A DNA stretch of 64,000 nucleotides from Chlorobiaceae bacterium (GTDB lineage: Bacteria; Bacteroidota; Chlorobiia; Chlorobiales; Chlorobiaceae), in NCBI GenBank assembly GCA_013335115.1, contig JAAXWQ010000005.1, forward strand, positions 62,001 to 126,000, written 5' to 3'. The position numbers and the translations under genes were made by a program. The notes below the pieces were generated by a model that saw only the letters and a program-made list of their open reading frames with translations, was not told where the DNA came from and did not search any database. The stretch's first letter is position 1, and every line of letters begins with the position of its first letter. Positions 1 through 9,608 of this stretch are shown one piece after another.

Positions 1-82
1 CCCTCGATGAAAACAATTTGTGCTGGATGAGCCGCCGCCTGACGTCTAATCCGGTAGTGAAGTACCTGAAGTGCAGGGATAG

Positions 83-535
83 ATGAACCAAAACCAGACT
101 ACAATGAAAAATCTCGACAGCATGGGCATCACCGCGGCAACCATTGGAATTTCGGGACTGCTCATGGCGCTCTCCGCATCGCCTGCCGCTGCGGCGCAGG
201 ACGGCAAGGCGATATTCGACAGGAACTGCAGCGTCTGCCACTCGGTCATGCCACCACCGAAAACAGCGCCGCCAATCATGCCCATCGCGTCGCGGTATCG
301 CCAGAAGTTCACCTCGAAAGCGGATGGGGTCGCACGGATGGTCTCGTTCATGAAATCGCCATCGAAAGAGAAAGTGCTCGCCGATCCCCAGGCAATCAGC
401 CGGTTCGGCCTCATGCCTCCCGTGCAGCTGAGCGACGCCGAACTGAACGCCGTGGCAGGATGGGTCTGGGACCAGGGCGCTTCCGGAGGATGGGGACCGG
501 GTTCGGGCCAGGGCGGCCGCATGCGCAGACCGTAA
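83..535 (+). CDS. Periplasmic monohaem c-type cytochrome
   Basis: A 150-residue protein with an N-terminal signal peptide (hydrophobic stretch about residues 15-32 ending in an Ala-rich cleavage region, SPAAAAQ) and one haem-binding motif, CSVCH, about residue 49. A Met in GLMPPVQLS near residue 110 is the likely axial ligand, as in class I cytochromes c. The C-terminal tail is Gly-rich and ends in RMRRP. The role is presumably periplasmic electron transfer; the partner cannot be told from sequence. ATG at 83 has a weak GGGA upstream; ATG at 104 is an alternative start that would shorten the signal peptide n-region. The gene is followed by a strong hairpin and stands alone. Confidence 0.85.
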   Translation: MNQNQTTMKNLDSMGITAATIGISGLLMALSASPAAAAQDGKAIFDRNCSVCHSVMPPPKTAPPIMPIASRYRQKFTSKADGVARMVSFMKSPSKEKVLADPQAISRFGLMPPVQLSDAELNAVAGWVWDQGASGGWGPGSGQGGRMRRP

Positions 536-548
536 GCACGAATGCCAT

Positions 549-587
549 AAACACAAACAGCAGGGAAGCTCCCTGCTGTTTGTGTTT
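549..587. terminator. Bidirectional intrinsic terminator between cytochrome gene and tRNA-Arg
   Basis: A perfect 18-bp inverted repeat (549-566 with 570-587) with a 3-base loop. The outer arms are A/T rich, so the transcript ends in a T-rich tract on both strands. It lies between the plus-strand cytochrome gene (stop at 535) and the minus-strand tRNA (3' end at 620), so it can serve both. Confidence 0.8.
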
Positions 588-619
588 AACCATAATAACT
601 GCCAACCTGAGTTTGGGCG

Positions 620-692
620 TACCCTTGGGCAGACTCGAACTGCCGACCAACAGTTTAGGAAACTGCTGCTCTATCCTCTGAGCTACAAGGGT
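620..692 (-). tRNA. tRNA-Arg, anticodon CCT (reads AGG)
   Basis: Read on the minus strand this is a 73-nt cloverleaf. The 7-bp acceptor stem is ACCCTTG/CAAGGGT with discriminator A, the D arm contains TAGCTCAGAGGATAGAGC, the anticodon stem-loop is GCAGT-TTCCTAA-ACTGT, and the T arm has GTTCGAGTC in its loop region. Loop position 34-36 is CCT, which decodes the Arg codon AGG. CCA is not encoded. Assigned by hand folding. Confidence 0.93.
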
Positions 693-780
693 AGATCGTT
701 CACTGGCGGTAAATGTACAAACTCGCCATGTAAGAACCAAATCCCCGCTGAAGAGTCCTAAAACAAGCCCCCCCCTCCTC

Positions 781-836
781 CATTATCCATTATCCATTAT
801 CCATTATCCATTATCCATTATCCATTATCCATTACC
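781..836. repeat. Tandem heptamer array (CATTATC)n, eight copies
   Basis: Seven perfect copies of CATTATC (TAATGGA phase on the minus strand) and one degenerate copy, 781-836. The array abuts the mutL stop codon at 837-839. The same unit recurs at 13225-13252 against the stop codon of the gmhA-like gene. Confidence 0.95.
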
Positions 837-2699
837 CTACTTCCGCCCGAACATCCGGTCGAGCTCGTCCAGCGACAGCCTGATGATGACCGGGCGGCCG
901 TGGGGGCAGACATAGGGCATGCGAGTGGCGAAGAGCCTGTCGATGAGCGTCCGCATCTCTTCGAGGCTCAGCTTCTGGCCGGTCATGATGGCGTTGCGGC
1001 ATGAGTACGACTTGGCGAGGTTGTCGCGCTTTTCGAGCTTCAGCTTCGAGGCGTTCTCCTGGTACTCGGCGATCATGTCCTGCAGGATGGTGGCCTCGGT
1101 GCCGTCCCGCACGTCCGGAGGCACGCCCTCGATCATGACGGTCATGCCCCCGAAGGTCCTGATGTTGAATCCGAGGCGGAAGATCTCTTCGCGGACCTCC
1201 TCGTAGACCTCGAACTGCCAGGGCTTGAGGTCGATCTTCTGGGGGAAGAGCAGCTGCTGGGAGTTCGGGACCTCCTCGTTCATGACGTCAATGGCGCGTT
1301 CGTAAAGCACCCGCTCGTGGGCGACGTGCTGATCGATGATCATCAGGCCGGTCTTGATCTGGCAGACGATGTACTTGTTGTGCAGTTGCCATATCTTCGG
1401 CTCCTTGCCGGCGAAGACCGACGCGGGATCCTCTCCGAGCGGCATCGCACCGGCGCCCGAAACGCCCATGTCGGCGCTCTCGTGTACCGTGTAGCGCTCC
1501 TCCGCTGCAGGATGGGGCGGAAATCCGGAACCGCCGTACGAGGGAGACCGCCCCCCCCCTTCGTGGTAGTTCCGGTAGAGATCACTGGTGGTGGACGTCC
1601 TGCCGGAAGGTGACGCATACCCGAGCCTGCGCTCGGCACCACTTGCCGTCGGATCGACCGGAAAGGGCATAAAGAGGCCTTCGGAGGTCGTGGCCGCTGC
1701 CTCAGGCGAGAAGTCGTGGAGTTGGATGGCGCGCTTGACGACCGGGTAGACCATGCTCCTGACGTTCCGTTCGTCTTCGAAGCGCACCTCCATCTTGGAG
1801 GGATGGACGTTCACGTCAACCTTCGCCGGGTCGATGCCGATGAACAGCAGGGCGAAGGGGGCCTGGCGCTCCACGAGCAGTTCGCCGTATGCTTGCTGGA
1901 CCGCCTGCGCCAGCATCCGGTTCTGCACGATCCGGCGGTTGATGTAGAAATACTGGTCGTACTTCTGCCGCACCATCATCCCCGGCCGGCCCAGGTAGCC
2001 GCCGATGGAGAGGTAGTCGTTATCTTCCGTGACCTCGATGAGGCTGTCGCCGAACCCGTCGCCGTAGAAGTGGTTGAGGCGCTCGCGCACATCCTGCGTC
2101 CTGAAGTGGAACAGCTCCTCGTCGTCATTGATCATGCGCCACTCGATCTCCGGGTAGGCCAGCACGAGGGACTTTACCGTCTCGTGGATGTGCCGGTACT
2201 CGGTGGCGTTCGACTTGAGGAACTTGCGCCGTGCCGGGACGTTGAAGAAGAGGTTGCGGACCGAGATCATGGTGCCGGTTTCGCACTGTACCGGCTGCAC
2301 CCCTTCCATCACTCCACCGTCGCTCTTGAGCAGCGAGCCGAGCTTGTCGGCCTCGCGGCGCGTCTTCAGCTCGAAATGGGAAACCGAGGAGATGCTGGCC
2401 AGGGCTTCTCCCCTGAAGCCGAGCGTACCCAGTGCATCGAGGTCGTCGACCTCCCTGATCTTGCTGGTCGCGAATCGTTCGACGCTGAGCAGCGCATCGT
2501 CCGAGCCCATGCCGCAGCCGTTATCGATGATCTGGACAAGCTGGCGCCCGGCATCCCTGATCGCAACGGTGATACGGGTCGCGCCGGAATCGATCGAGTT
2601 CTCGAGCAGCTCCTTGACCACCGAGGCCGGCCGCTGGACCACCTCGCCGGCCGAGATTTTATTGGCGACGATATCGGGAAGTTTGACGATGGAGGCCAT
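837..2699 (-). CDS. mutL: DNA mismatch repair protein MutL
   Basis: 620 residues, normal length. The GHKL ATPase domain (about 1-330) shows KELLENSIDSGATRI with the catalytic Glu, the DNGCGM box and GTLGFRGEAL. The C-terminal domain (about 430-620) carries DQHVAHERVLYE, matching the endonuclease motif DQHA-x2-E-x4-E, and CPHGRP near residue 605. It is therefore the nicking type of MutL used by bacteria without MutH. It couples MutS mismatch recognition to strand incision. The linker contains a run of nine G (coding strand) giving Gly381-383, an unusual hotspot in a repair gene. ATG at 2699. The stop is followed directly by the heptamer array. Confidence 0.97.
   Translation of the reverse strand: MASIVKLPDIVANKISAGEVVQRPASVVKELLENSIDSGATRITVAIRDAGRQLVQIIDNGCGMGSDDALLSVERFATSKIREVDDLDALGTLGFRGEALASISSVSHFELKTRREADKLGSLLKSDGGVMEGVQPVQCETGTMISVRNLFFNVPARRKFLKSNATEYRHIHETVKSLVLAYPEIEWRMINDDEELFHFRTQDVRERLNHFYGDGFGDSLIEVTEDNDYLSIGGYLGRPGMMVRQKYDQYFYINRRIVQNRMLAQAVQQAYGELLVERQAPFALLFIGIDPAKVDVNVHPSKMEVRFEDERNVRSMVYPVVKRAIQLHDFSPEAAATTSEGLFMPFPVDPTASGAERRLGYASPSGRTSTTSDLYRNYHEGGGRSPSYGGSGFPPHPAAEERYTVHESADMGVSGAGAMPLGEDPASVFAGKEPKIWQLHNKYIVCQIKTGLMIIDQHVAHERVLYERAIDVMNEEVPNSQQLLFPQKIDLKPWQFEVYEEVREEIFRLGFNIRTFGGMTVMIEGVPPDVRDGTEATILQDMIAEYQENASKLKLEKRDNLAKSYSCRNAIMTGQKLSLEEMRTLIDRLFATRMPYVCPHGRPVIIRLSLDELDRMFGRK
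1551..1559 (-). repeat. G9 mononucleotide tract inside mutL
   Basis: Nine consecutive C on the plus strand (G on the coding strand) encode three Gly codons in the MutL linker. Loss of one G shifts translation into a frame that runs to a stop at 1343, predicting a protein of about 451 residues without the C-terminal dimerisation and endonuclease domain. Confidence 0.9.
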
Positions 2700-2764
2700 A
2701 CGGTTACACCACGGGTTTCATTGACCAGCCGCATCCGGCGACTGGAAGAAAATGGAAAATAGCG

Positions 2765-2853
2765 CTGCGTGACGAGGAAGACGTGACGCGTAACGCGTGC
2801 TACGTGACACGAAAGAACCCGATCGTCACGCCGTCACGGGTCACGCGTCACGA
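2765..2853. repeat. Cluster of CGTGACG / CGTCACG short repeats
   Basis: Several copies of CGTGAC(G/A) in the left half (from 2768) and CGTCACG in the right half (2824-2852) form an interrupted inverted arrangement. The right half extends into the last codons of cinA, which encode its C-terminal VVTRDP. Related elements sit at 12637-12678 and 15307-15331. Confidence 0.6.
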
Positions 2854-4123
2854 CCGAGGCCGTCTTCCGCAGGCGCTCGAGAAGGGCGCGGAGGGCTGCT
2901 TCGCTGAACCTTGCCTTGTTCTGGCTGCGGTCGCCGAAGTGCTGCAGGGTCGAAACCTCCTCCCGGACGGCCCCATCGGCTTGCTTCGAGGCAACGGCGA
3001 GGCAAAGCATGCCGACCGGCTTGTCGGCGCTCCCTCCACCGGGGCCGGCGATGCCGGTGGTGGCGACGGCGATGTCGGCGCCGCTCCGTTCCAGGCAACC
3101 GCGGGCCATTTCCAGGGCAACCTGCTCGCTGACCGCCCCGTACGCTTCGATCGTTGCGCGCCCGACGCCGAGCAACGATTCCTTGGCAGCGTTACTGTAG
3201 GTGACCTCCCCCTGCAGGAAACACTCCGAGGAGCCGGGCACATCGGTGATGCGGCTGGAGACGAGCCCCCCCGTGCACGATTCGGCCACGGCCACCGTCA
3301 GCCCTCGCTCGACGAGGAGCCTGACCACGACCTCCTCAAGGGATGCGTCGGACGTGGCGTAGATGTAATCACCAGCCCTCGAGACGATGGCGTCGACGAC
3401 CCCGCGATTCTCGGCGTCGACTTCGTCGCGGTCACGGCCGGTGGTGCTCACCATGAGGCGCACCCCCGCCGCATGCGGCAGGTAGGAGAGCGTCGTATGG
3501 GCGGGCATCGAATCTTCGACCTCGTTGATCATGCCTGCCAGCATGCTCTCGCCGATGCCCATGGTCATCACCGGGGTGTGGCGAATGAAGGATCCTGACA
3601 TCGGTGCGAAATAGGGAATCACCGTCAGCGTCGTCATGGCCTCCATCTCGACAGGCACGCCGGGCATGAGCACGAGGTGGTGGTTCCCGAAGCGCTGGCC
3701 ACAGTCGATAATCATCCCCGGTGCGGTGCCTTTGGTGTTGGCTACCGGCACCGACCCCTCGATCACCATAGCCTGGTCGCGCATCTCCTCGGTGAGTTCG
3801 CGTCCGCGAAGCCTGAAGATCCCCGCGATCCGCTCATAGGCGTCGGGCCAGAAAACGAGCCCCCTGCCGAGCAGATCCTGCACCGCCTTGCGGGTGCGGT
3901 CATCGCGGGTGGGGCCGAGCCCACCGGTTACCAGCACGATATCGGCGTCCTGGAGGGAGGATACCAGGGCGTGCCAGATCGACTCCGTGTCGTCAGAGCA
4001 GGTGACGATGCGCTCGACGGGGATGCCGATCGTGCCGAGCGCCTTGGCGATATAGGGAGCGTTGGTGTTGACCCGGTGCCCCTTGAGCAGCTCGTCGCCT
4101 ATGGAGATGATGTCAGCTTTCAT
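2834..4123 (-). CDS. cinA: CinA family protein, NMN deamidase
   Basis: 429 residues with the standard two-domain CinA layout. The N-terminal molybdopterin-binding-like COG1058 domain ([11 protein letters not shown] at the start, [11 protein letters not shown] near 80) acts on ADP-ribose or FAD-type pyrophosphates in characterised members. The C-terminal PncC domain (AVAESCTGG near 275) deamidates nicotinamide mononucleotide in pyridine nucleotide recycling. ATG at 4123. The gene lies 10 bases downstream of thrA on the same strand, so the two may be co-transcribed. The last residues, VVTRDP, are encoded by the CGTGACG repeat cluster, so the true C-terminus appears altered by repeat sequence. 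Confidence 0.93.
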   Translation of the reverse strand: MKADIISIGDELLKGHRVNTNAPYIAKALGTIGIPVERIVTCSDDTESIWHALVSSLQDADIVLVTGGLGPTRDDRTRKAVQDLLGRGLVFWPDAYERIAGIFRLRGRELTEEMRDQAMVIEGSVPVANTKGTAPGMIIDCGQRFGNHHLVLMPGVPVEMEAMTTLTVIPYFAPMSGSFIRHTPVMTMGIGESMLAGMINEVEDSMPAHTTLSYLPHAAGVRLMVSTTGRDRDEVDAENRGVVDAIVSRAGDYIYATSDASLEEVVVRLLVERGLTVAVAESCTGGLVSSRITDVPGSSECFLQGEVTYSNAAKESLLGVGRATIEAYGAVSEQVALEMARGCLERSGADIAVATTGIAGPGGGSADKPVGMLCLAVASKQADGAVREEVSTLQHFGDRSQNKARFSEAALRALLERLRKTASVVTRDP

Positions 4124-4133
4124 GATGCGTCGC

Positions 4134-6593
4134 TCATACCAGGTATCCGGCGATCCTGAGGATGTCGGCGAACACGCCGCCGGCCGTGACCTCTCCGCCT
4201 GCTCCGGGGCCCTTGACCACGAGCGGCGTCTTCAGGTAGCGGTCGGTGGTGAACACCACGAGGTTCTCGGTACCGTTCAGGCCGGCGACCGGGCTCTCGA
4301 CCGGGATGCGCTTGAGGCCGACCTTCGCCTTGCCATCCTTGAGTTCGCCGGTATAGGCAATGGTCATGCCTTCGGATCCGGCGTTTTCGATCTCGGCGGC
4401 ATACCAGTCGTCGATTCCGGAGAGGCGGTCGAGGAACTCCCCGGGCGTCATCTCGCCACGGCAGGATTCGGGCACGAGGCTCTCGCACTCGACGTCGGCA
4501 TACTCCAGGCGGTAGCCGAGCTCCCTGCCCAGGATAAGCAGCTTCCTGGCGAAGTCCGCGCCCGAGAGGTCATCCCTCGGATCCGGTTCGGTATAGCCGG
4601 CATCCTTCGCTTTCCTCACGATCTCGCTGAAACGCCCCCCTTTCCGCAGCTCGTTGAAAATGTAACTCAGCGTGCCGGAGAGCACCCCCTCGATACAGAT
4701 GATCTTGTCGCCGCTGTTGCGCAGGTCGTTCAGCGTGTTGATGATCGGCAGGCCGGCACCGACGTTGGTCTCGTAGAGGAATTTCGCATTGCTCTTTCGC
4801 CGGGCTTCCGAGATGCGGCGGTAGAGCTCCCAGGGCCCGGCCATGCCGAGCTTGTTGGCCGTAGCGACCGAAATGTTCTCCTGCAGGAGATCGGGATAGG
4901 CTTCAGCTACCTTCGTGCTCGCCGTGCAGTCAACCACGATGGTATTATGCAGGTTCATTTCACGGATACGGCGAATGTAGCCGACGATACCGTCGTGGTC
5001 GTCACGCGGCTTCATGGCCTCATGCCAGTGTTCCAGGTCGATGCCACCCCGATCGAGCGCCATGGAGCGGGTGTTGGCCAGGCCGCACACCACCACGTCG
5101 AGGTCCATCTCCTCCTGCAGTGTCGACCGATGGGCCCTGACCTGGCTGATCAGGCTTTTGGCGATGGTGCCCGTGCCGGCGATGAAAAGGTGTACCTTCC
5201 GCCTCGAAAGGAAGAAGGATTCGTGGATGCAGTTGAGCGCCTTGTCTTCGTCACTGCTGTCGACGACCACCGAGATGTTCATCTCGTTGGCCCCCTGAGC
5301 CACGGCGATCACGTTGATGCCGTTCTTGCCGAGCGTTTCGAACAGCTGGGCCGAGACACCCGGATGGCCCGACATCTTGTTGCCCACCACGGCCACCATG
5401 CAGAGGTTGCGGCGAACATGGATCGGGTCGATCCTGCGGGCATCCATCTCCCTTGAGAACTCCTCCTCAAGCACCCTGCGGGCCATGGAGGTCTGGCCGG
5501 GGGTGATCGCCAGGCTGATCGACTGCTCCGAAGAAGCCTGCGAGATAAAAATGATGTTGATGCTGTGGCGGGCCAGGCAGCTGAAGAGGCGCGAAGCCGT
5601 GCCGGGCACACCGGCCATCCCGCTGCCGGAGAGGTTGAGCAACACCACGTGGTTGATCGAGGTGAGCCCGGTGACCGGGCGCGGCAGGGCGGATTCGGTC
5701 GCGGGCGACGCTTCAATCCTCGTGCCGGGGGCCCCGGGGTTGAAGGAGTTCCTGATGATGATGGGTATACCCGCCTTCATGGCCGGTTGCACGGCCAGCG
5801 GATGCAGCACCTTGGCGCCTGCATGCGACAGCTCCATCGCCTCGGCGTAGCTGATGTCGGGGAGCACCCTCGCGTCGGGCACCCGTTTCGGGTCCGCGCT
5901 GAACAGGCCGTCGACATCGGTCCAGATCCAGACCTCATCGGCATGCAACGCGGCGCCAAGGATGGTCGCCGTATAGTCGGAACCACCCCTGCCGAGGTTG
6001 GTGACCGAACCGTCCGCAGCCGATGCGATGAACCCCGTCACCACGGGCACGCTGTCGCTGAAGCGCACCTTCTCCCTGACCAGGCGGTCGGTCGCGTGGG
6101 TATCGACCTTCGCATGGGAGAAGTTGCTGTCGGTGACGATCAGCTCCCTCGCGTCGATGCTCATGGCGTAGATGCCCGCGTGCGTCAGGTACCGTCCGAC
6201 GATCCATGCGGAGAGGCGTTCGCCATAGCTGAGGACGAGGGCGAGGCTCTTGTCGGAGAGGTCGTGCCGAAGGAAGATGCCACCGGCGACGTCGGCGAGC
6301 TCGGAGAGCATGCCATCGAGCCGGGCGTCGGCATCGGCCGCCCCGAACAGTTCGTGGCATATCGTCACGTGCTGGCCGGAAATCTCCGAAATCCTGTCGC
6401 GGTAGGCGGGATCACCCTGTCCGGCGAGCGCGGCGGCTTCAGCAAGGAGATCGGTGACCTTCTGGATTGCCGAAACCACCACCACGATACGGGTTTCAGC
6501 CAGAGCGCCCTGGATGATCCCGGCCACATGCCTGACCCTGTTGGCCGTCCCGATCGACGAGCCGCCGAACTTGTATACCCTCATGTTTGACAT
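4134..6593 (-). CDS. thrA: Bifunctional aspartokinase / homoserine dehydrogenase
   Basis: About 819 residues. The aspartokinase domain begins with [12 protein letters not shown] and has GRGGSDYTA near 225. A pair of ACT regulatory domains follows (about 320-460). The homoserine dehydrogenase domain begins at [13 protein letters not shown] (Rossmann) and contains [12 protein letters not shown] near 660. It catalyses the first and third steps from aspartate to threonine and methionine, usually with threonine feedback through the ACT domains. ATG at 6593 gives [14 protein letters not shown] at 6584 is an equally reasonable start and neither has a good ribosome site. thrB and thrC lie divergently 3 kb away beyond atpA-atpG. 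Confidence 0.95.
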   Translation of the reverse strand: MSNMRVYKFGGSSIGTANRVRHVAGIIQGALAETRIVVVVSAIQKVTDLLAEAAALAGQGDPAYRDRISEISGQHVTICHELFGAADADARLDGMLSELADVAGGIFLRHDLSDKSLALVLSYGERLSAWIVGRYLTHAGIYAMSIDARELIVTDSNFSHAKVDTHATDRLVREKVRFSDSVPVVTGFIASAADGSVTNLGRGGSDYTATILGAALHADEVWIWTDVDGLFSADPKRVPDARVLPDISYAEAMELSHAGAKVLHPLAVQPAMKAGIPIIIRNSFNPGAPGTRIEASPATESALPRPVTGLTSINHVVLLNLSGSGMAGVPGTASRLFSCLARHSINIIFISQASSEQSISLAITPGQTSMARRVLEEEFSREMDARRIDPIHVRRNLCMVAVVGNKMSGHPGVSAQLFETLGKNGINVIAVAQGANEMNISVVVDSSDEDKALNCIHESFFLSRRKVHLFIAGTGTIAKSLISQVRAHRSTLQEEMDLDVVVCGLANTRSMALDRGGIDLEHWHEAMKPRDDHDGIVGYIRRIREMNLHNTIVVDCTASTKVAEAYPDLLQENISVATANKLGMAGPWELYRRISEARRKSNAKFLYETNVGAGLPIINTLNDLRNSGDKIICIEGVLSGTLSYIFNELRKGGRFSEIVRKAKDAGYTEPDPRDDLSGADFARKLLILGRELGYRLEYADVECESLVPESCRGEMTPGEFLDRLSGIDDWYAAEIENAGSEGMTIAYTGELKDGKAKVGLKRIPVESPVAGLNGTENLVVFTTDRYLKTPLVVKGPGAGGEVTAGGVFADILRIAGYLV

Positions 6594-6685
6594 GGCTGCG
6601 TTACAGTAATTCCCGGGCACCCGGTTCGCTCACGACACTTTTCAGGGGTCCCCCGTTGTCTTCCTAATTTCTCACGGATGATTGA

Positions 6686-6691
6686 ATTATA
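6686..6691 (-). promoter_or_regulatory. Possible -10 box for thrA
   Basis: A perfect TATAAT on the minus strand, about 93 bases upstream of the thrA start and downstream of the atpG terminator. No convincing -35 box is visible, so this is only a candidate. The implied leader contains a CCGGG-TG-CCCGG hairpin shortly before the start codon. Confidence 0.3.
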
Positions 6692-6791
6692 CAAACCGGA
6701 GAGGCCTTCTTTTTCGACACACCGCAGTAGTCGGGCGAATAGGTCTTCCGGGTCTTGTTGCTCCCATCCGCCCCTGCCCCTGTTCTCCCCG

Positions 6792-6825
6792 AAAAAAAGA
6801 AAGCGCCCGAACCTGCGAGCGCTTC
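6792..6825 (-). terminator. Intrinsic terminator after atpG
   Basis: On the minus strand a 9-bp stem AAGCGCTCG/CGGGCGCTT (one G-U pair) with a 6-base loop is followed by a T-rich run (CTTTTTTTC). It lies 25 bases beyond the atpG stop and ends the atpA-atpG transcript. Confidence 0.85.
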
Positions 6826-6849
6826 CTGTGTTCTCTGTCAAGGCAGCGG

Positions 6850-7725
6850 CTACTGCTTCAGCGCATCGGCGCCGGCGACGATTTCGCTCAGCTCCTTGGT
6901 GATGGCCGCCTGACGGGCCCTGTTGTAGCTGATGTTCAGCACCCTGATAAGCTCCTTGGCGTTCTCGGTCGCAGAGTCCATGGCGGCCATTCGGGCTGCC
7001 TGCTCGGCGGCGTTCGACTCCAGCATGACCCTCCAGACCTGCGTGTTCAGGTGCTTCGGAACCAGCACATCGACGATGGCTGCGGGCGAAGGCTCATAGA
7101 TGTACTCGCTGCCGCTGTCGGCCGCGCCCACTTCAGGGGAGATCGGAAGCAGCTGCTCGGTCTTCAGGTTCGGAGCGAGCACCGACTTGAACTCGTTGTA
7201 CACCAGGACCACGCGATCCACCTCACCCGAAAGGTACATTTTCGATGCGGTCTCGGCGATCTCTTTGGCCTTGCTGAAGTCGAGGTTGTTGAACACGCCG
7301 GGATAGGCCGCCGTGACAGCATAGCCCCTCTTGCGGAAGAAGTCGCTGCCCTTGGTGCCTGCGCAGATCAGGGTGACGGCGCCTTTGGCATGCAGGTCGG
7401 CATAATCCTCATGGATGACCTTCTGGGCAACCTTGATGATGTTGGTGTTGAAACCGCCGCAGAGTCCCCTGTCGGACGTGACCAGGATCACCAGGACCCT
7501 CTTCACCTCTTCGCGGGGCGAAAGCAGCGGATTGAGCGACGTATCGACCTTGGTCGACAGCGACGCGAGCATCTCCTTGAGCTTGCCGGCGTAGGGGCGA
7601 GCCGCGATGGCGCGGTCCTGGGCCCTTCTCAGCTTCGCGGCGGCGACCATCTTCATGGCCTTGGTCACCTGCTGCGTGGATTTGATACCCTTGAGACGAA
7701 TGCGTATGTCCTTTAACGTAGGCAT
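6850..7725 (-). CDS. atpG: ATP synthase F1 gamma subunit
   Basis: 291 residues from ATG at 7725, which gives the family N-terminus [19 protein letters not shown]; an upstream in-frame start would add 18 unconserved residues. The N-terminal helix [15 protein letters not shown] and the C-terminal helix ([19 protein letters not shown]) form the rotor coiled coil inside the alpha3beta3 head; the middle [12 protein letters not shown] segment is the conserved gamma core. It lies downstream of atpA and before an intrinsic terminator. The other ATP synthase genes are not in this window, in keeping with the dispersed atp genes of green sulfur bacteria. Confidence 0.96.
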   Translation of the reverse strand: MPTLKDIRIRLKGIKSTQQVTKAMKMVAAAKLRRAQDRAIAARPYAGKLKEMLASLSTKVDTSLNPLLSPREEVKRVLVILVTSDRGLCGGFNTNIIKVAQKVIHEDYADLHAKGAVTLICAGTKGSDFFRKRGYAVTAAYPGVFNNLDFSKAKEIAETASKMYLSGEVDRVVLVYNEFKSVLAPNLKTEQLLPISPEVGAADSGSEYIYEPSPAAIVDVLVPKHLNTQVWRVMLESNAAEQAARMAAMDSATENAKELIRVLNISYNRARQAAITKELSEIVAGADALKQ

Positions 7726-7818
7726 GGATTCCGGTACGATGTTAGAATTGCTGAAAGAACCTCTACTTGTCGGACGCACCGGACCGGCCCTGGAGCCGGT
7801 CCGGAATCGCCAGGTTGC

Positions 7819-9399
7819 TTATGCCCTGTACTTCTCCTTGAAGGAAGCGACATACTTCACGGCAACCTCTTTCAGCTTCGCGGCCGTATCGTCAGCCAGC
7901 GCACCGGTGCTTGCGATCGAGGAGAGGATCTCGGGCTGCTTCTGCTCGAGCATGGCGAGGAACTCCTCTTCGAAGCGGCGTACCTGCTTCGCGTCGACCG
8001 AGTCCAGGAGGCCCTGGGTACCGACGAAGATCATGGCGACCTGCTTCTCGACCGGCATCGGGATGTACTGGCCCTGCTTCAGGATTTCGACCAGGCGGGC
8101 ACCCCTGTCAAGCTGGGCCTTGGTGGTCTTGTCGAGGTCGGAACCGAACTTCGAGAAGGCCTCGAGTTCACGGAACTGGGCGAGGTCGAGGCGGAGCGTA
8201 CCGGCAACCTTCTTCATCGCCTTGATCTGGGCGGCGCCACCGACGCGGGAAACCGAGATACCGACGTTGATGGCCGGGCGCTGGCCCGAGTTGAACAGGT
8301 TCGACTCGAGGAAGATCTGGCCGTCGGTGATCGAGATCACGTTGGTCGGGATGTAGGCGGAAACGTCGCCAGCCTGGGTTTCGATGACCGGAAGCGCCGT
8401 AAGGCTGCCTCCACCCTTCACGAGCGGCTTCAGCGGTTCGGGAAGGTCGTTCATCTTCTTTGCCACCTCGATGTCGTCGGTGATCTTGGCAGCCCTTTCA
8501 AGCAGGCGGGAGTGCAGGTAGAACACGTCGCCGGGGTAGGCCTCGCGTCCCGGGGGACGGCGAAGGAGCAGGGAAAGCTGGCGGTAGGCCACAGCCTGCT
8601 TGGAGAGATCGTCGTAGACGACCAGCGCGTGGCGGCCGGTATCGCGGAAGAACTCGCCAATGGTCGCGCCGGCGAACGGAGCGATGAACTGCAGCGGAGC
8701 CGGGTCGGAGGCGGTAGCGGAAATCACCGTGGTGTACTCCATGGCGCCGTATTTCTCAAGGGTGCTGACCACCTGGGCGACGGTCGAACCCTTCAGGCCG
8801 ACGGCGACGTAGATGCAGAAAACCCCTTTACCCTTCTGGTTGATGATGGTGTCGAGCGCGACAGCGGTCTTGCCGGTCTGGCGGTCGCCGATGATGAGCT
8901 CGCGCTGGCCGCGGCCGATCGGGATCATGGCGTCGATAGCCTTGAGTCCGGTCTGGAGCGGTTCGTGCACCGATTTACGGAAGATGACACCGGGAGCCCT
9001 GCGCTCGAGCGGCAGGCGCATGTCGGTGTTGATCGGGCCCTTGCCGTCGATCGGCTCGCCGAGCGGGTTGATAACCCTGCCGAGCATGGCCTCGCCGACC
9101 GGGATCGATGCGAGAATGTTGGTCCTCTTAACCGTATCGCCTTCCTTGACCGCGTTCGACTCGCCGAAAAGCACCGCACCGACGTTGTCCTCTTCGAGGT
9201 TCAGCGCCATACCCACAACCTTGTGAGGGAATTCAAGGAGCTCACCGGCAGCGACGTTCGACAGGCCGTATACTCGGGCGATACCATCACCGACCTGCAG
9301 CACGGTTCCGACATCATAAACGTCCGCTTCCGACTCAAAACCCGCGAGCTGCTTGCGGAGGATGGACGAAACCTCATCGGGTCTGACTGTTGTTGACAT
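7819..9399 (-). CDS. atpA: ATP synthase F1 alpha subunit
   Basis: 526 residues, normal length. Walker A is [13 protein letters not shown] near 175, and the alpha signature [14 protein letters not shown] is near 375. The subunit carries non-catalytic nucleotide sites in the F1 head and contributes the catalytic arginine region to beta. ATG at 9399. atpG follows after 93 bases and the pair probably forms one transcript ending at the terminator at 6792-6825. The 209 bases between atpA and the divergent thrB are AT-rich and probably hold both promoters; no clear boxes stand out. Confidence 0.97.
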   Translation of the reverse strand: MSTTVRPDEVSSILRKQLAGFESEADVYDVGTVLQVGDGIARVYGLSNVAAGELLEFPHKVVGMALNLEEDNVGAVLFGESNAVKEGDTVKRTNILASIPVGEAMLGRVINPLGEPIDGKGPINTDMRLPLERRAPGVIFRKSVHEPLQTGLKAIDAMIPIGRGQRELIIGDRQTGKTAVALDTIINQKGKGVFCIYVAVGLKGSTVAQVVSTLEKYGAMEYTTVISATASDPAPLQFIAPFAGATIGEFFRDTGRHALVVYDDLSKQAVAYRQLSLLLRRPPGREAYPGDVFYLHSRLLERAAKITDDIEVAKKMNDLPEPLKPLVKGGGSLTALPVIETQAGDVSAYIPTNVISITDGQIFLESNLFNSGQRPAINVGISVSRVGGAAQIKAMKKVAGTLRLDLAQFRELEAFSKFGSDLDKTTKAQLDRGARLVEILKQGQYIPMPVEKQVAMIFVGTQGLLDSVDAKQVRRFEEEFLAMLEQKQPEILSSIASTGALADDTAAKLKEVAVKYVASFKEKYRA

Positions 9400-9608
9400 G
9401 TGGAATTCGATAGGTTATTGTTGAGAAAAGAAAAAGATTCTCCGTACTTTCTTTTGGATTCGGCTTCGGCCTTCACCCTCCAAAAATTAAAAGCCAAATT
9501 TAATGAAAAGCTTTTAGTTATTCAAATGCCGAACGCAATTTGGATAAAGAGCGATTCATCAGGACCCCGTCACCTTACCGATTCAGTAATTTTGCCCCGG
9601 ACCATGTC

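Noticed and set aside
6581-6841. 86-codon minus-strand frame between atpG and thrA
   Set aside because: It overlaps the strong atpG terminator and the thrA start, and the peptide has no protein-like features.
9540-9608. Upstream in-frame start for thrB
   Set aside because: The 23 extra residues are unrelated to ThrB and no ribosome site is present.
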